64,000 nucleotides of DNA from Climacteris rufus (lineage: Eukaryota > Chordata > Aves > Passeriformes > Climacteridae), in the NCBI GenBank assembly GCA_013398175.1, contig VZRZ01007702.1:1-64000 (forward strand), written 5' to 3'. The notes beneath the pieces are model-generated. The model searched no databases. It had not been told where the DNA came from and saw only the letters and a list, made by a program, of their open reading frames with translations. The position numbers and the translations under genes were made by a program. Positions within the stretch are counted from its first letter, which is position 1, and each line of letters starts with the position of its first letter. Positions 34,141-46,215 of this stretch are shown here, piece after piece.

Positions 34141-35429
34141 GTCAGAAAAGGGTTTTCTCTGATTTTCATTATGCTATTTTCTTACTCAGATCACAAAGGA
34201 CATCAGTGACTTGATTATTTGGTGTTTTGTTGCTATTGTAGCAAACACACGCCTTCCCAGTTTAGAAACTTTCCTGTCAGTATTTGTTCCTATAGACATT
34301 GCTGGTACTTTCACTGTATAGAATGCATTACTATGGTCATTTGGTCATTTTTCACCGTCTTCTGGTTTGTTATGAAAAGATTCAATTGCCTACAGGAAAT
34401 GTGATGATGAACTCTGTGCTTTCCAACTATACATTCTGTTGCTTTTAAAGTTTTGAAGCAGTAGATTTTCATACTGAATATCACTGTGTATGTGCTCACA
34501 CTATAGGTACATAATTCATTTCAATAAAATTGTTACAGAATTAAACAGTGTGCCTGATCATATATGTATATATCTTGGATTACACTAAGGTATTTTGCAA
34601 GGAAATGCTTAATTTTAGAAACTTTATGTAGAATCCTTTCCCTTTCTCAATACTCTCTTAAGGCCATTTGTATTTTGTAGATTTACTTATTTCTTTCAGT
34701 AAAGCTTAGCCACTCTTTGTGTGTTTCCATAATTCATGAAATTATCTGTAATTGTGTAATTAGTGTAAATATATGCAATCATGTTTATAAGATATAATTA
34801 CAAAGTGCAAAGCAATAATTGTGATGAGTAATGTCATAAAGAAATATCTATTAAACTTCTTAAATGCATAGCCTGTGAATATTCAGAAGCTAGTATTTAA
34901 AGCTGAATATCAAACTTGTTTAAATGTCAACAACGTGTGCAAATTTTACAAGAATAACTGGAGCTGGTCAAGAATACTGTGACAAAACAATTTTAAGCTG
35001 AAATCATTTACCAATTTTCCACCATAAAGATGAGTTTTCATTGCTTGTCAGGAACTCCAGAGCGTCTTTAATCTAAAACTAGGTGCAAATTCGGACTTTA
35101 TTATTAAGGCTAGCTTACAATATCTCTACTTTGGGACTAAAGTCTGGCTTCCTCCCCAGATATCTGAGCACTTGTATGTCAGCCCCACACTGCAGATTTC
35201 TAAAGCAGAGATTACTGATTACCTAAAGCCCATATGGGTACTTCTATCTCAGACTAAGTGTTGAGAAGCTCATAGCCCTCTGCTGCAGATGGGTCTTCTC
35301 TCTCCCCAGGGTCTTCCCCAGCTCTGGGGACTGGGAATTCCCAGTCTTATTCTTCTGTCCCCAGGAGCTGGAAGAAGCTGTTTATTTCCCCTTCACTGCA
35401 AGTTGTATCTTTTTGTGATGCTGATAGTA
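34141..35429. other. Non-coding DNA, no gene seen
   Basis: AT-rich, with no recognised feature. Confidence 0.55.
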
Positions 35430-35795
35430 TTGGATCTGACAGGGCTGGTAGAGTTCAGCCTTAAGAAGAGAAGGCTCAGAGGGAATCTTATCAATGTATA
35501 TAAACATCTAAAGAGACAGTGCAAAGAGGAAGCAGCCAGGCTCTTTTCGGTGGTGCTCAACGACAACAGACAATGGCGCAAGCTGAAGTGTAGGAGTTTC
35601 CATCTGAGAATGACAGAACACTGGCACAGATTGCCCAGAGAGGTTGCAGAGCCTCCCTTGTTAGAGGGAGTTTTTCCTTCAAAATCCTTCTAGATGTGGT
35701 CCTGGGCAAGTGGCTGTAGCTGGTCCTGCTTCGGCAGGGAGCTTGTACCTCCAAAAGTCCCTTCCAACCTCAACCATTATGTGATTCAGTGACAA
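35430..35795 (+). mobile_element. CR1 LINE 3' fragment, plus strand
   Basis: Contains 'gtagagttcagccttaagaa', 'agattgcccagagaggttgc', 'gatgtggtcctgggcaa' and 'cccttccaacctcaacc', the standard CR1 3' region, ending 'atgtgattcagtgac'. Confidence 0.88.
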
Positions 35796-36961
35796 CTCTA
35801 TAATCACGGGTGATAAATGAGTGACTATGTAAGCCAGGTTTCCTCTTTAGGAATAGTTTATATAACTGTGTCCAGATAGAATAAATCTTCATGTGTGAAA
35901 TCTTACTTCAAAGAAAATCAGTGGAATTATGATTTATATTTTATTGATGTTAGGACTTTGATGATTGTACCAACATAAAAATAGATTATGGTGAAGATTT
36001 TGACATAAATTGGCTATGTCTGCTTTGTATGCCCCTTTACAAACTTCACATAAAAAAGCTGAAGAAAGTTATCTGTAAAAGGCATATTTCCATGTAATTA
36101 CATTCTCTTTTATTTGCTTAACAGAACTGTGATAGTAATGCAAGTTCTTTACTTGTTCAATAACTAAATTGCTTTTACTCTGCTTACTTTTTAAAAGCTA
36201 TTTATAGCCTGATTTAAATTTCCCGCATTAGTCCCTAACTTTGTATTGCATATTGTGTTAGATGACAGAGCTAAAACAAATTACATGTATTTGACTTCTG
36301 CTTTTCTTGACAGTAATAAGCAGTGTTCAATTAGATGCAGCTTAGATATCAGGGGCATACTACTCTAATAGTATTACTCTGTGAGAAATTAAGAATGATT
36401 TGCTCAAAACTAAAAACATATTTAACTTTAGTGCATCCCCTTGGTCTTAAAATAACAACTAAGGCCATCTGACAATTATTATTGAGTGTATAATTTGCTA
36501 AGCACTCTTATTTTACAAAGTTTATGTATTGTAAAATATGTGTATGATCAAAAATGTATATTCCTTCAAGATTTTTATAAACTCTTATTTTTTTTTTTTT
36601 TGGCATAAGATACTGTTTCTAAGCAAGGTAAATGAATAACATTTTTTGAATTAATGGTGATTTAGAGAAAGAATCCAATTGCACTAAATTGTTCTTTGTG
36701 GCTGAATGTCATTCCATGTAGTAATCAGGTTCTCTCCAGCACCAGTAAAATACATTTGAATATTAATGCAGCAAAGGAGAAAAATTTTAATAGAGAAGTT
36801 TACTGCATTTCTCTTTACCATGATCCATTTGTCTGCAATCCTGAAATTAATAAAAATAATTTTTTCTGTCTATGTTTGCTAATCATGCTTGTTTGTATCA
36901 TACCTAAATTACAGGTTTCATGAAATTTTTTTCTTCTTCCTTGATATATAATATAACTTCC
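35796..36961. other. AT-rich non-coding DNA, no gene seen
   Basis: Nothing recognised. Confidence 0.55.
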
Positions 36962-37623
36962 TGTCGCTCTGGCCGCTAACCGCCCGGTGATCACGGCAAG
37001 TGACAAGGTCTGGTGCCCCAGCGGCGTGGCTACCAAAGACCCGTCGGGCTGCCTAAGAAAGCAGGAAAGGCAGGCTGCAGCAGTGCTGTTGCCTAGCAAC
37101 TCGGCGAGGGTAAAAGAGAGAGCGAGGGCCTCTGCTAGGTCTTCATTTTTGACTTTATTTCCACCCCGAAGAGCAGGGGGGGTGAGTGGAAGGGGGACAG
37201 GCAGGCAAAAGGCATTAGGGAAGGGGTGACAGCACTTTTTAAAGGGGGTTGGAGAGAGAGGGGAGCAAGAGAGCAAGCCAATCAGGGAAGGACATGAGGT
37301 AACAGGGAACAAATCATAACATATCAGGGGAGGAACAGATACAAAGCAACCAATAGAGAACCGAACCGAACAGAACCTTCCAGCGCTTCATACATAAAGA
37401 ATAGGCTACAGTATTAAACATGAGGGGTTTGAGCCAATGGGGAGAAAGGAACAGTGAAGCTTCTGGACGGGAGAGAGGAGATGCTGCGGGAGTGAGACAC
37501 AGTGGGTGTCAGCCCTGGACTTGGGTCTCGCCCTCAGATCTGCCCTCCGGGTCGGAATCCTGGGCGGGGAATTCTACCCACTGTATGGCACTCAGCCCCA
37601 AGGTGGGCTGGGCCACCGCAACA
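36962..37623 (-). repeat. Solo LTR, ERVK-like, 662 bp, perfect 6-bp TSD
   Basis: On the minus strand it starts TGTTGCGGTGGCCCAGCCC and ends CCAGAGCGACA. Perfect 6-bp acttcc flanks it (36956-36961 and 37624-37629). Minus-strand AATAAAGTC near 37151-37159 and CCTTTAAAAAG near 37231 act as polyA signal and TATA-like box. A 6-bp TSD fits ERVK-type integration. Its first 15 bases resemble the start of the main provirus's 5' LTR. Confidence 0.88.
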
Positions 37624-40282
37624 ACTTCCAAAGGAAGGAGGGTGGGAGAGCACTCATCATCCTCTGAAGCACTGGGAAATGGGTATAGATATAGGATGTA
37701 ACTCTCTTAGGTGCTCAGCTGGTGAGAATCTGGGAATTGTCATGGGACATATGAGAATCGCCTGTGAAGAAGGAATGTTCCCTCAATTCAAACTGTTAGT
37801 TGCACTGTCTTTTCTTCTGGCTTACCTCCAGCACCTCCACCACCTCCCTGTAGTTTCTTAGTAGTTTCTGTTAATTTCAGTTAACAATTCAGGTCTCTTT
37901 TTGGTGCATTCAGAATTTTTGCACTATGTCCCTTGCACTGGATCTGCAGGACACACATACAGTCCAGGCTGAAGATCTACAATGTGTGCTGAACAGAGTT
38001 CTTTAGTTGTTTCAGGTATCATTCAGGTAAGGAACAGAGGGCAAATTCCTCACTTTTGACTTAACAGCTAATGACAATTTTTATGTCTGTATCCACTCTC
38101 TGTTATCAAAGCATAGTGATTCACTAAAAATACTTGCGGAGTAAAAAAAAATAAAATATTGAGACCTTGATTTAAAAAAAATCTAATTTTTCTATCCAAA
38201 ATATAACTTTTAAAAAACCTATGTCTTTCTGTAGTAAAGTTGAAATAATCCCATATAACATAAAGTCACGCATTAAACTCCGATTGGATAAAGAGGTTCT
38301 GGCCAGATGTCTCAGGTATTATTCTTCCCAGTTCTATGTCTACCAACAACATATATCTAGACATATTTCTAAGAGCATATATGAATCCCATGTATTATAT
38401 ATTTGTAGGTGTTTATGCCTATGTGTGTGTTGCTCTGACTTTGATAAGCTAAACTTTCTGAATAAGAAAATACTGTTGATTCTAGGGACACAGGAAAGCT
38501 TTACGGTTTAGTCAGACAGTTCAGTCTTAGAAACAGTTGTTTGTTTGTCTTTCTGTTCTGATGAATTTTCAGTTATTGCTGCAATGCATTTATAGCTCAG
38601 TAGGTGTAAACACTTGTAAAGCAGTTTTTAGAGTATAGTTAATAACATGAGAGTAGCTCTACTCACAACATATTCTTACACTGTGAAACTTTTCTTTGTC
38701 TATTCTAAGGTATATTTACTTGCATTACTCATTATTTGTCACAGTGAAGGGCTGATGAAATTCTGTACTAGTCAAGCAAAAGGTAATCCACACTGCAAGA
38801 CAATTTCAACAACTCATATAACAGATTAAATTGTAAATTAACAGTAATGGTTCAGGAAAAGCACTCAGTGGCAAAATAGGCTGTTCCATGAAAACAGGAT
38901 CATTCTTAATGCAGTAGGCTGTTCATGATCAGAGTGAAGTTGGTAGTTTGTCTTCAAAGAAGAAAGAAATGGTGTTGGATAAAATAAAAAAAACCCCAGA
39001 AAATACATTGCATAATGTTATCTGAATTGTCAATGACCCTTTTCAAGACTAAGAAAACTAGAACTCAGGCAGACAATTAACAGTGGCGGTGTGTGGGTGA
39101 AGCAAGAAAATATACTGAGGAAATTATTTAATTTTTTTTAAAAATCAGTACCATGAAAGACTAAGGTGGAAAATGGCTGGTGTCAGTAGAGTATTTTTTT
39201 TGCCTAATCTAAATAGCTCTTTCTTACCTGTAGAACAAGGTCCAAGAACATACTTAGTAAAATTAATAATCAAAACATAAAAATGATTAATTTGTTAATT
39301 TCTTGAATACAAATTATTGTTAAAATTTTTATTTTATAGAACTAAAAATTGTATATGAATACTAAGAAAGTGATAAGTTGTTAAATAATAATAATTATTA
39401 TTATATTATTGTATTATTGTATAACATATATTAATACAATATAATAATATATAATATACGAATGTATTATGTTAGTAGATATATTATGATATTATATTAT
39501 TATAATAAATTATTATTATTGTTATTGTTATTATTATTATTGATAAGAGAAATTGATTTAGCTTCTGTACAAAACCTAGGTCAAGTAAAAACATGGAAGT
39601 GGATGAAACAAAATTCATACTAAGTTGTTACACAATTTTCTGTCGTAACATCAGATAATGTTATTTCTTCAGACATAATAAAGCAAATTAGAAGTATATT
39701 TTGTTGTTTTAATCTCTTGTATCTTTACACTTGCTTGTTTAATACACATCTCTGACAGTTAAAACAGTTAACTCATCTCTGTGAGTTAGATCACTCACAT
39801 AAGTTTGCTTTTCACTTGTCTTCTTTCTTTTCATAATGATATTCATATTACACTTCTTGCTTTGAAAAATTAGCACATTTCTCTTAGGTCTACATTTGCT
39901 TCCTTTCTTCTCCTTTCTGTCTCACCACACTTATGCTTTTAGACTTATTCCATTTTTGTTGCCCATTTTCCATTAATTGCAGGGATGCATGTTGCAAGTT
40001 TATATGTTTGTATTGCAATCTCCAAGAAAAGTGTGAATACTTCAACACTGGGAACTTTAGAAAAGGCTGCAAAAAATTCCTGTAGAGTCACAAACAAAGT
40101 GCATTTCAAACCTGGTTTTGTACTGTTTTTCTTTGAAAAGACAACACAGTTCATGTGGCTATCTCTGTTTTGCTCATATTTTAAGAGTTTTTCTGTGAAG
40201 TAAGATGAGAAGAATTTCCTTTATTATTTATTGCCACAAAATATGTGGTCAGATTTTATTGTGATATGACACACTGGTATGA
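37624..40282. other. Non-coding DNA with AT simple repeat
   Basis: No gene recognised. An ATT/TAT-rich simple repeat occupies about 39387-39545. Confidence 0.55.
39387..39545. repeat. AT-only simple repeat (ATT/TAATA)
   Basis: About 160 bp almost entirely of A and T, with repeated ATTATT and ATAATAT units. Confidence 0.85.
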
Positions 40283-41191
40283 TGTCAGAGGTTGGGGGGT
40301 TGTCTTAGAATTTTCTCCCATCATTGTTACCAGGTAACAATAGGCGGACAATTAAGGCCATCAGCTCCTTTGTGAAAGACAAAAGAAGTGAGCTTGGGTG
40401 GGGACGGGGAAGGGGGGGAGCCGAGCCGGCCGGGAGAGGAAGGNNNNNNNNNNNNNNNNNNNNNNNNNNNNNNNNNNNNNNNNNNNNNNNNNNNNNNNNN
40501 NNNNNNNNNNNNNNNNNNNNNNNNNNNNNNNNNNNNNNNNNNNNNNNNNNNNNNNNNNNNNNNNNNNNNNNNNNNNNNNNNNNNNNNNNNNNNNNNNNNN
40601 NNNNNNNNNNNNNNNNNNNNNNNNNNNNNNNNNNNNNNNNNNNNNNNNNNNNNNNNNNNNNNNNNNNNNNNNNNNNNNNNNNNNNNNNNNNNNNNNNNNN
40701 NNNNNNNNNNNNNNNNNNNNNNNNNNNNNNNNNNNNNNNNNNNNNNAGGACTGGCTTCTGTCCTGCTGCCCTGCCGTTTGCGCCCTGAGGTGCCTGGCTA
40801 CTCTCTTCGCTTCTCCGGTGAGCTGCCTGGGGCTGACCTGACCCTGCATCACAGCACCACCTGCAGCCGTTCGGGAGTCACTGCAACCGCCCTGCCCAGC
40901 GGAGTTCAGCGGTGCCTCCTGCTGTTTGTTTTTCTTTCTATCGTGACTACACCATTTAACGGGAAAGTTATTTTTATTAATTCCTAGTTCTATTTATGGT
41001 TATTATTGTTGTTATTACTTGTTCATAAATATTAGTAAAGAACTGTAATTCCTTTTCCCGTATCTTTGCCTGAGAGCCCTTGATTTCAAAATTAAATAAT
41101 TCGGAGGGAGGGAAAAAAAAAAATCACGTTCTCTGTCTTAAGGGAGGGTTCAACCTCTCTTAACAGACACCTGTCTTTCAAAACCGAGACA
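40283..41191 (+). repeat. Solo LTR, family A, with assembly gap, perfect TSD
   Basis: Starts TGTCAGAGGTTGGGG and ends AACCGAGACA. Perfect 5-bp tatga flanks it (40278-40282 and 41192-41196). The sequence left of the gap is very G-rich. Confidence 0.92.
40444..40746. other. Assembly gap (303 N) inside family A LTR
   Basis: Undetermined bases in the GC-rich middle of the LTR. Confidence 0.98.
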
Positions 41192-42707
41192 TATGAGAAT
41201 TGAAAATGTTTGAGTGTAATCTAATTTATCCATGTAAAAGCTTGATTTAGAAGTGTTTGGCAAATTGAGGAAATAGAGAAAAATATTATCCTTCATATGA
41301 ATCACGACACTAAAAATGCAAGTACTGGACTTTGACATTAGCTCCTATAATTTCTTGTATGAATGGATACATGTTTGCAGCAGAATGTGTGTCAACTAAA
41401 CACTGCTATTGTTATGTATGTGGAAAATAATCAACGTAAGCATGGCAGTATACTCAAAAGTGGTCACTTGTAGATTCAGGCATTAATGGTTCAATGACAA
41501 TGCTTTTGCTTTGTTGTTGTTTTTGCTTTTTATAATCCTTTCTCTGTCTGTCATTCTCTTTTGTACCTTATTTTGACAGAAAATGTTGAATTTTATAAAG
41601 AGATAAGCTAAATTAATTGCTGTACTTTTCCAATTCTGCTTTCTTTAACTACTATCTAAACTTGAGAATAGATGCTGAGACTTCCCTCCAGAAGCCTCCT
41701 GAAGCCTCTCTTTTTATCTTAAATGAAGTTGATGTCAGTTTTACTAGAAACACTACAGATGAAAGAGCAAACTACTGAAGAGACACTAATAATTCAGAAA
41801 ACTAGAATTTTAGAGATATATGAATCCAGTAACTTTTAATATAATAAATATATACAGAGAATAGACATACTTGTACATATTCATTAAGCACTGCTTTTTG
41901 TAGTATTCAAGGTAAATGCATTTTTTCATCAAAGAAGATTCAGAGAGTAAACCAAAATAGGAAATCTGCTGCAAATGAACCTCTGTGTCATGAAGGAGCC
42001 ACAGGCTTTGGTCCTGTTGAAACCTGCATGTCTGTAACTGTACATATGAGTAATTTAACGTCTATATTGGAAAAATATCTCAGAGATATAGTTAGCAGAC
42101 TACACAAACAGTATTAGAATTGTGTCTGTAAGGAACTGGTGAGTAACTGAAAATACTATTTTTAAACCATCCAACTTTCTTTTAGAACTAAACTGTAAAG
42201 TAAGCACATGGGAAATTCCCTGGTACAACACTCAGTCACACACTGAGGGCACTAGCGGGTTTTAATGGCCTCAGATCACACATCATACCATTTATCATGC
42301 ATTGCTGCAGTACATACTGTCTTTTCCAAAGGTCATCTTTTCTTGTTCAGGCCATGGAGGAAGGACCTTTTCTTCAAAAGTCAGTTCAGACATTAATGTA
42401 GAGAATGACAGAGAAACTCCATTAATCCGAACTCAAATCAATTCCTTCTTTAATTATTTGAATACATTTACTTTGGTATTTGTGCCTTTCTAAATAAAGC
42501 ATTACTGAATACTAAGTTACATGAATATATGCATGTGTGATTTTAGTTTCCAGGCAGCATATGCTGATAAAGACACCACAGCAAACTAATTTTTCTCTAG
42601 TTATTGTCTCAGTTAAGTGTGAAGATGCTTTCCATGAACTGTGGCTACAGTACATACATGTGTATGAGCTTTAAACTGGCCTGTGCAGACATAACTATAT
42701 AGTCATG
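41192..42707. other. AT-rich non-coding DNA, no gene seen
   Basis: Nothing recognised. Confidence 0.55.
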
Positions 42708-43821
42708 TGTGTTAGTTTTGCAGGGACTGTTTTTTGGTAGTGGGGGGATCACAAAGATGGCTTCTGTGAGAAGCTGCTAGGAGCTTCCACTGTGTCCAGC
42801 AGAGCCAATCCCTGATGGTTCTGAGGATGGATGTGCTGCTGGTCAAGGCTGGGCAAATTAGAGATGGAGGTAATGCCTCTGTGATAACATATTTAAGACA
42901 AAATCAAAACAAAGTAGGTGTGCGCAGTTGTAGTTTTAGCTAGATGAAGAGGAAGAGTAAGAACATGTAGGAGAGCAGCAAATATAGACACCATCAAGAG
43001 AAACAACAATGGACACATCAAGGTCAGCAGAGAAGAAGGAGAGGGAGGATGTGCTGGAGTCGAGATGTCCCTGCAGCCTGTGGTGAGGACCATGGTGAAG
43101 CAGGTTGTCCCCTCATGCAGCCCATGGGGATCCACAGGGATGCAGAGATCCACCTGCAGGCCGTGGGGGAGGAGCTCATGCCAGAGCAGGGGCGGTGCCC
43201 AGAAGGGGTTTTGTGGTCTAATGGGAGTCCCATGGATAGAAACACCTTGCTCCCGAGTCAGAACAGCCTGTCCTTGGAGGACTGCACCCTGTGGCAGAGT
43301 GATCCACATCGCAGAAGTTTTGGGAGGACTGTTTGCCAGTGGGAGGAATTAACACTGCAGCAGTTTTGGGACAGCTGCTGCTTGTGAGATTGGACTCATG
43401 CTCGAGAAGTTCATGGAGAGCTGTTTCCCACGGGAGAAGACCCCCCAGTGCTTGCAGGGAACCGACTTCTCCCCCTAAGCAGCAGAAGAAAATCTTGGGT
43501 GATGAATTGACCAAAAAAACTCCCACCTCTGCCTCCCTTCCAGTGGGAAGGAGGGAAGGGCTGGATGTGGAAAGATGTTTTAAGGGCTTATTTTACTTAT
43601 CTTTATCCTACTCTGATTTTGTTAGTAATAAAGTCACTTAATATCTTTAAGTTGAGCCTGTTTTGCTGTTGATGGTAATTGATGAGTTTTCTCCTGGTCC
43701 TTATCTCAACTCATGAACTCTTAATGAAACTTTCTCTCCTCTGACCAGCTGTCGAGCAAGGGACAGGAAGTGAGCAGTTCTTCGTGGTTGTCTGGCATTT
43801 GGCCAGCCTCAAACCATGACT
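42708..43821 (+). repeat. Solo LTR, family B, about 1.11 kb
   Basis: Starts TGTGTTAGTTTTGCAGGG and ends near CAAACCATGAC. Matches the inverted copy at 8521-9701. AATAAA at 43627-43632. Flanks tcatg and tcaga match at 3 of 5, so the TSD is uncertain. Open frames of up to 138 codons here have no protein similarity. Confidence 0.85.
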
Positions 43822-44222
43822 TCAGAGAGACTGACATGTTATGGTTTTTGGGTTAAACATTTTTTACAAATTATTATAGCAAAAACTGTATAACAAAACT
43901 ACACCAGAAGAAAAAGATCACTTACCAGCTTGCATGGGCCCCCTGGGCTGAGGCCCTGGACTGCAAGGTGATTTGAGATAAGATAGCAATGATGCCATTC
44001 TAAGGTCTGGGCTGGGGGAGAAGAGTACTTTCACCGGAAGATCAGGCCTGGCAGCTTCCGGGTGGAGGCCTTAGCCCCAGGCTTATCTAACGCTGGCTCT
44101 GGGGGCCTGCTCAGGGCCACTCAGCGTTAGTCTGGGAATGACCCTGGTTTCCTGGGGGCTGCTGCCTGCAGTTTCCCCAAACACAGGGTGTCCTCCAACA
44201 GCTCTTTTAGTGCTGGCTTCTC
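43822..44222. other. GC-rich unassigned sequence left of an LTR
   Basis: GC-rich compared with the surrounding DNA, continuing across the LTR insertion to about 45230. Possibly an older retroelement; not identified. Confidence 0.4.
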
Positions 44223-44730
44223 TGGGTGAGAGAGAGCCCCGGGCCAATGTCATGCGTGCAGGCGAGAATAAAGGTCAGAGAGAAGGGCCCTGGTGTGATT
44301 TCCAGCTTTTTTATTTCCCGGGGAGAAGCAGCAGGAAAGACAGGAGAGGGTCCAGGGTCCGGGAGAGGTGGCGCAAGGGTCGGGAAGAGCTGGAGGCTTC
44401 AGGGACCAGAGACCAAGGCAGGAGGATAGCAGGGGATTTATAGGGGTACGAGCAGCGGAGAGTAACCAATTGGGGTACAAGGATTTACATGTAACCAATC
44501 GAGAACTGAATAGCAATGAAGTTTCTAGAACTTAACCTTATAGAGAACATGAGGTAATGCCATAACTAACCAATGAACTGAAACATGGTAATGAAGTTGC
44601 AAGGGATGCTGGGGGTGAGCCAGAAAGCTCACCCTGACCATGGAGTGTGACTCAGACGGTGGCAGCCTCAGGCTGAATCCACTATTCTTGACCTTGTGGG
44701 GCTGTGGCTTTTGCCACATACGCCGCCACA
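44223..44730 (-). repeat. Solo LTR, ERVK-like, 508 bp, perfect 6-bp TSD
   Basis: On the minus strand it starts TGTGGCGGCGTATGTGGC and ends CTCTCTCACCCA. Perfect 6-bp cttctc flanks it (44217-44222 and 44731-44736). Minus-strand CCTATAAATC (near 44436) and GGAAATAAAAAAG (near 44307) are the TATA box and polyA signal. Confidence 0.88.
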
Positions 44731-45235
44731 CTTCTCTGCTGCCAGGTTTGCACAGGGCAGAGAGGTTTTGGGTGTGTAGTGAAAAAAGCCTCTGCTCAGA
44801 GGAATGCCCACCCTGTGCAGTGCATAGCAGCTCAGCTGCAGGAGGCCCCCCTACTCCAGGAAAAGCCACAACTGCGGGACATGCATGTAGAGGGGCATCT
44901 GAGGGGCTGTCACAGCTGTCAAACACCCCCCCAAAGGGGCCCCCAGACCCTGTGCCAGAGCACTGCATGCATCAGATCCACAGTCTCAGAAGGGACAGTT
45001 TCAAGCTGGCCCCCTCAGGGGAGGTACCTGGGCATTCCCACCTGGCCCAAAACGTATATTAATCCAAGAGATTTTGTGCTTTGTGGTGGTGGCAGCAGAG
45101 ATGGGGACCCTTCAGCTTCAAGAAGAGAAGATGTAGGGGATCCACGAGATGTCATTGGGACCCACAGAGGCGTGTTATGCTTCCATCTTACCTCTGTCAC
45201 TCTCCTTGTCCCCTTCCCCGCCCACCCCCCACACC
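44731..45235. other. GC-rich unassigned sequence right of an LTR
   Basis: Continuation of the 43822-44222 sequence. Long overlapping open frames (up to 200 codons at 44704-45306, partly running through the microsatellite) lack recognisable domains. Confidence 0.4.
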
Positions 45236-45240
45236 TCTTT

Positions 45241-45295
<55 letters not shown>
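45236..45295. repeat. (TTTC)n microsatellite
   Basis: About 14-15 uninterrupted TTTC units. Confidence 0.97.
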
Positions 45296-45929
45296 GCTTC
45301 ATGTGAAACACTTCCTCCTCTCACACCTCAAAATACCCAGCCAAGTAAGCACAGCAGAACCTGTGGAAGATACAAACAGTGACACAAGTCTAATTAATGT
45401 ACATCTGTACAATTAACCAGCTAGCAGGAGGGAATGATGAACCATTTAATCTTATTAAGAGTACATGAGATAGTACTTTGCATTTCAATTAAAAAGAAAA
45501 GAAAGCAATTTCTAAATGCCCCACTAATGAAACAAAAAATTAATGGAGTGAAAACCTGAAAGCACAGTAGAGATCAGCTTCTTCTGTCCTCCCATGAAGC
45601 AAAGTTTAAGCATTTTCTCTTGAATTTTTGAAAAGCAAAGAAAGATTTGGTTGGTAGGGGTTTTTTCCCTTAAACAGAAGTCTAGAAAAATATTTTCATT
45701 TTATCTGCTTACTAAATAGTAGTTATTGCACCTATTTGGTAAATAAAATCTTTATAACAAGTAAGAATCTTTTGTTTATTATGTCTTCATAGAACATTAT
45801 GGTGACTTTGTGCATTAAGGATTCCTAACCAATTTACTTGTATCGTGTACCTTGTCATTGCTCCTAACATACCTAAATCAGAGTCAATTACTCTGGTAAA
45901 AATCATATACACCTTCATACCATTTGATA
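45296..45929. other. Non-coding DNA, no gene seen
   Basis: Nothing recognised. Confidence 0.55.
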
Positions 45930-46215
45930 TCACAGAATCACAAAATAAGCTGAGTTGGAAGAGACCCACAGGGATCATTTAATCCAACTCCTGGCCCTGC
46001 ACAGGACATCCAAACAATCCCACCATGTACCTGATAGCATTGTCCAAATGCTTCTTTGACCTCTGTCAGGCTTGGTGCTGTGCCCACTGTCCTGGGGAGC
46101 CTGTTCCAGTGCCCAACCACCCTCTGCGTGAAGAACCTTTTTCCAATATCCAACCCAAATCTTCCCTGACTCAACTTCATGCCGTCCACTCAAGTCCAGT
46201 CACTGGTCACAAGAA
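45930..46215 (-). mobile_element. CR1 LINE 3' fragment
   Basis: 'tcacagaatcacaaaataag', 'tccaactcctggccctgcac' and 'gggagcctgttccagtgccc' identify the minus-strand CR1 3' region. Confidence 0.9.

Noticed and set aside
44704..45306. 200-codon open frame
   Set aside because: It ends in a phenylalanine/serine run encoded by the TTTC microsatellite and shows no domain.
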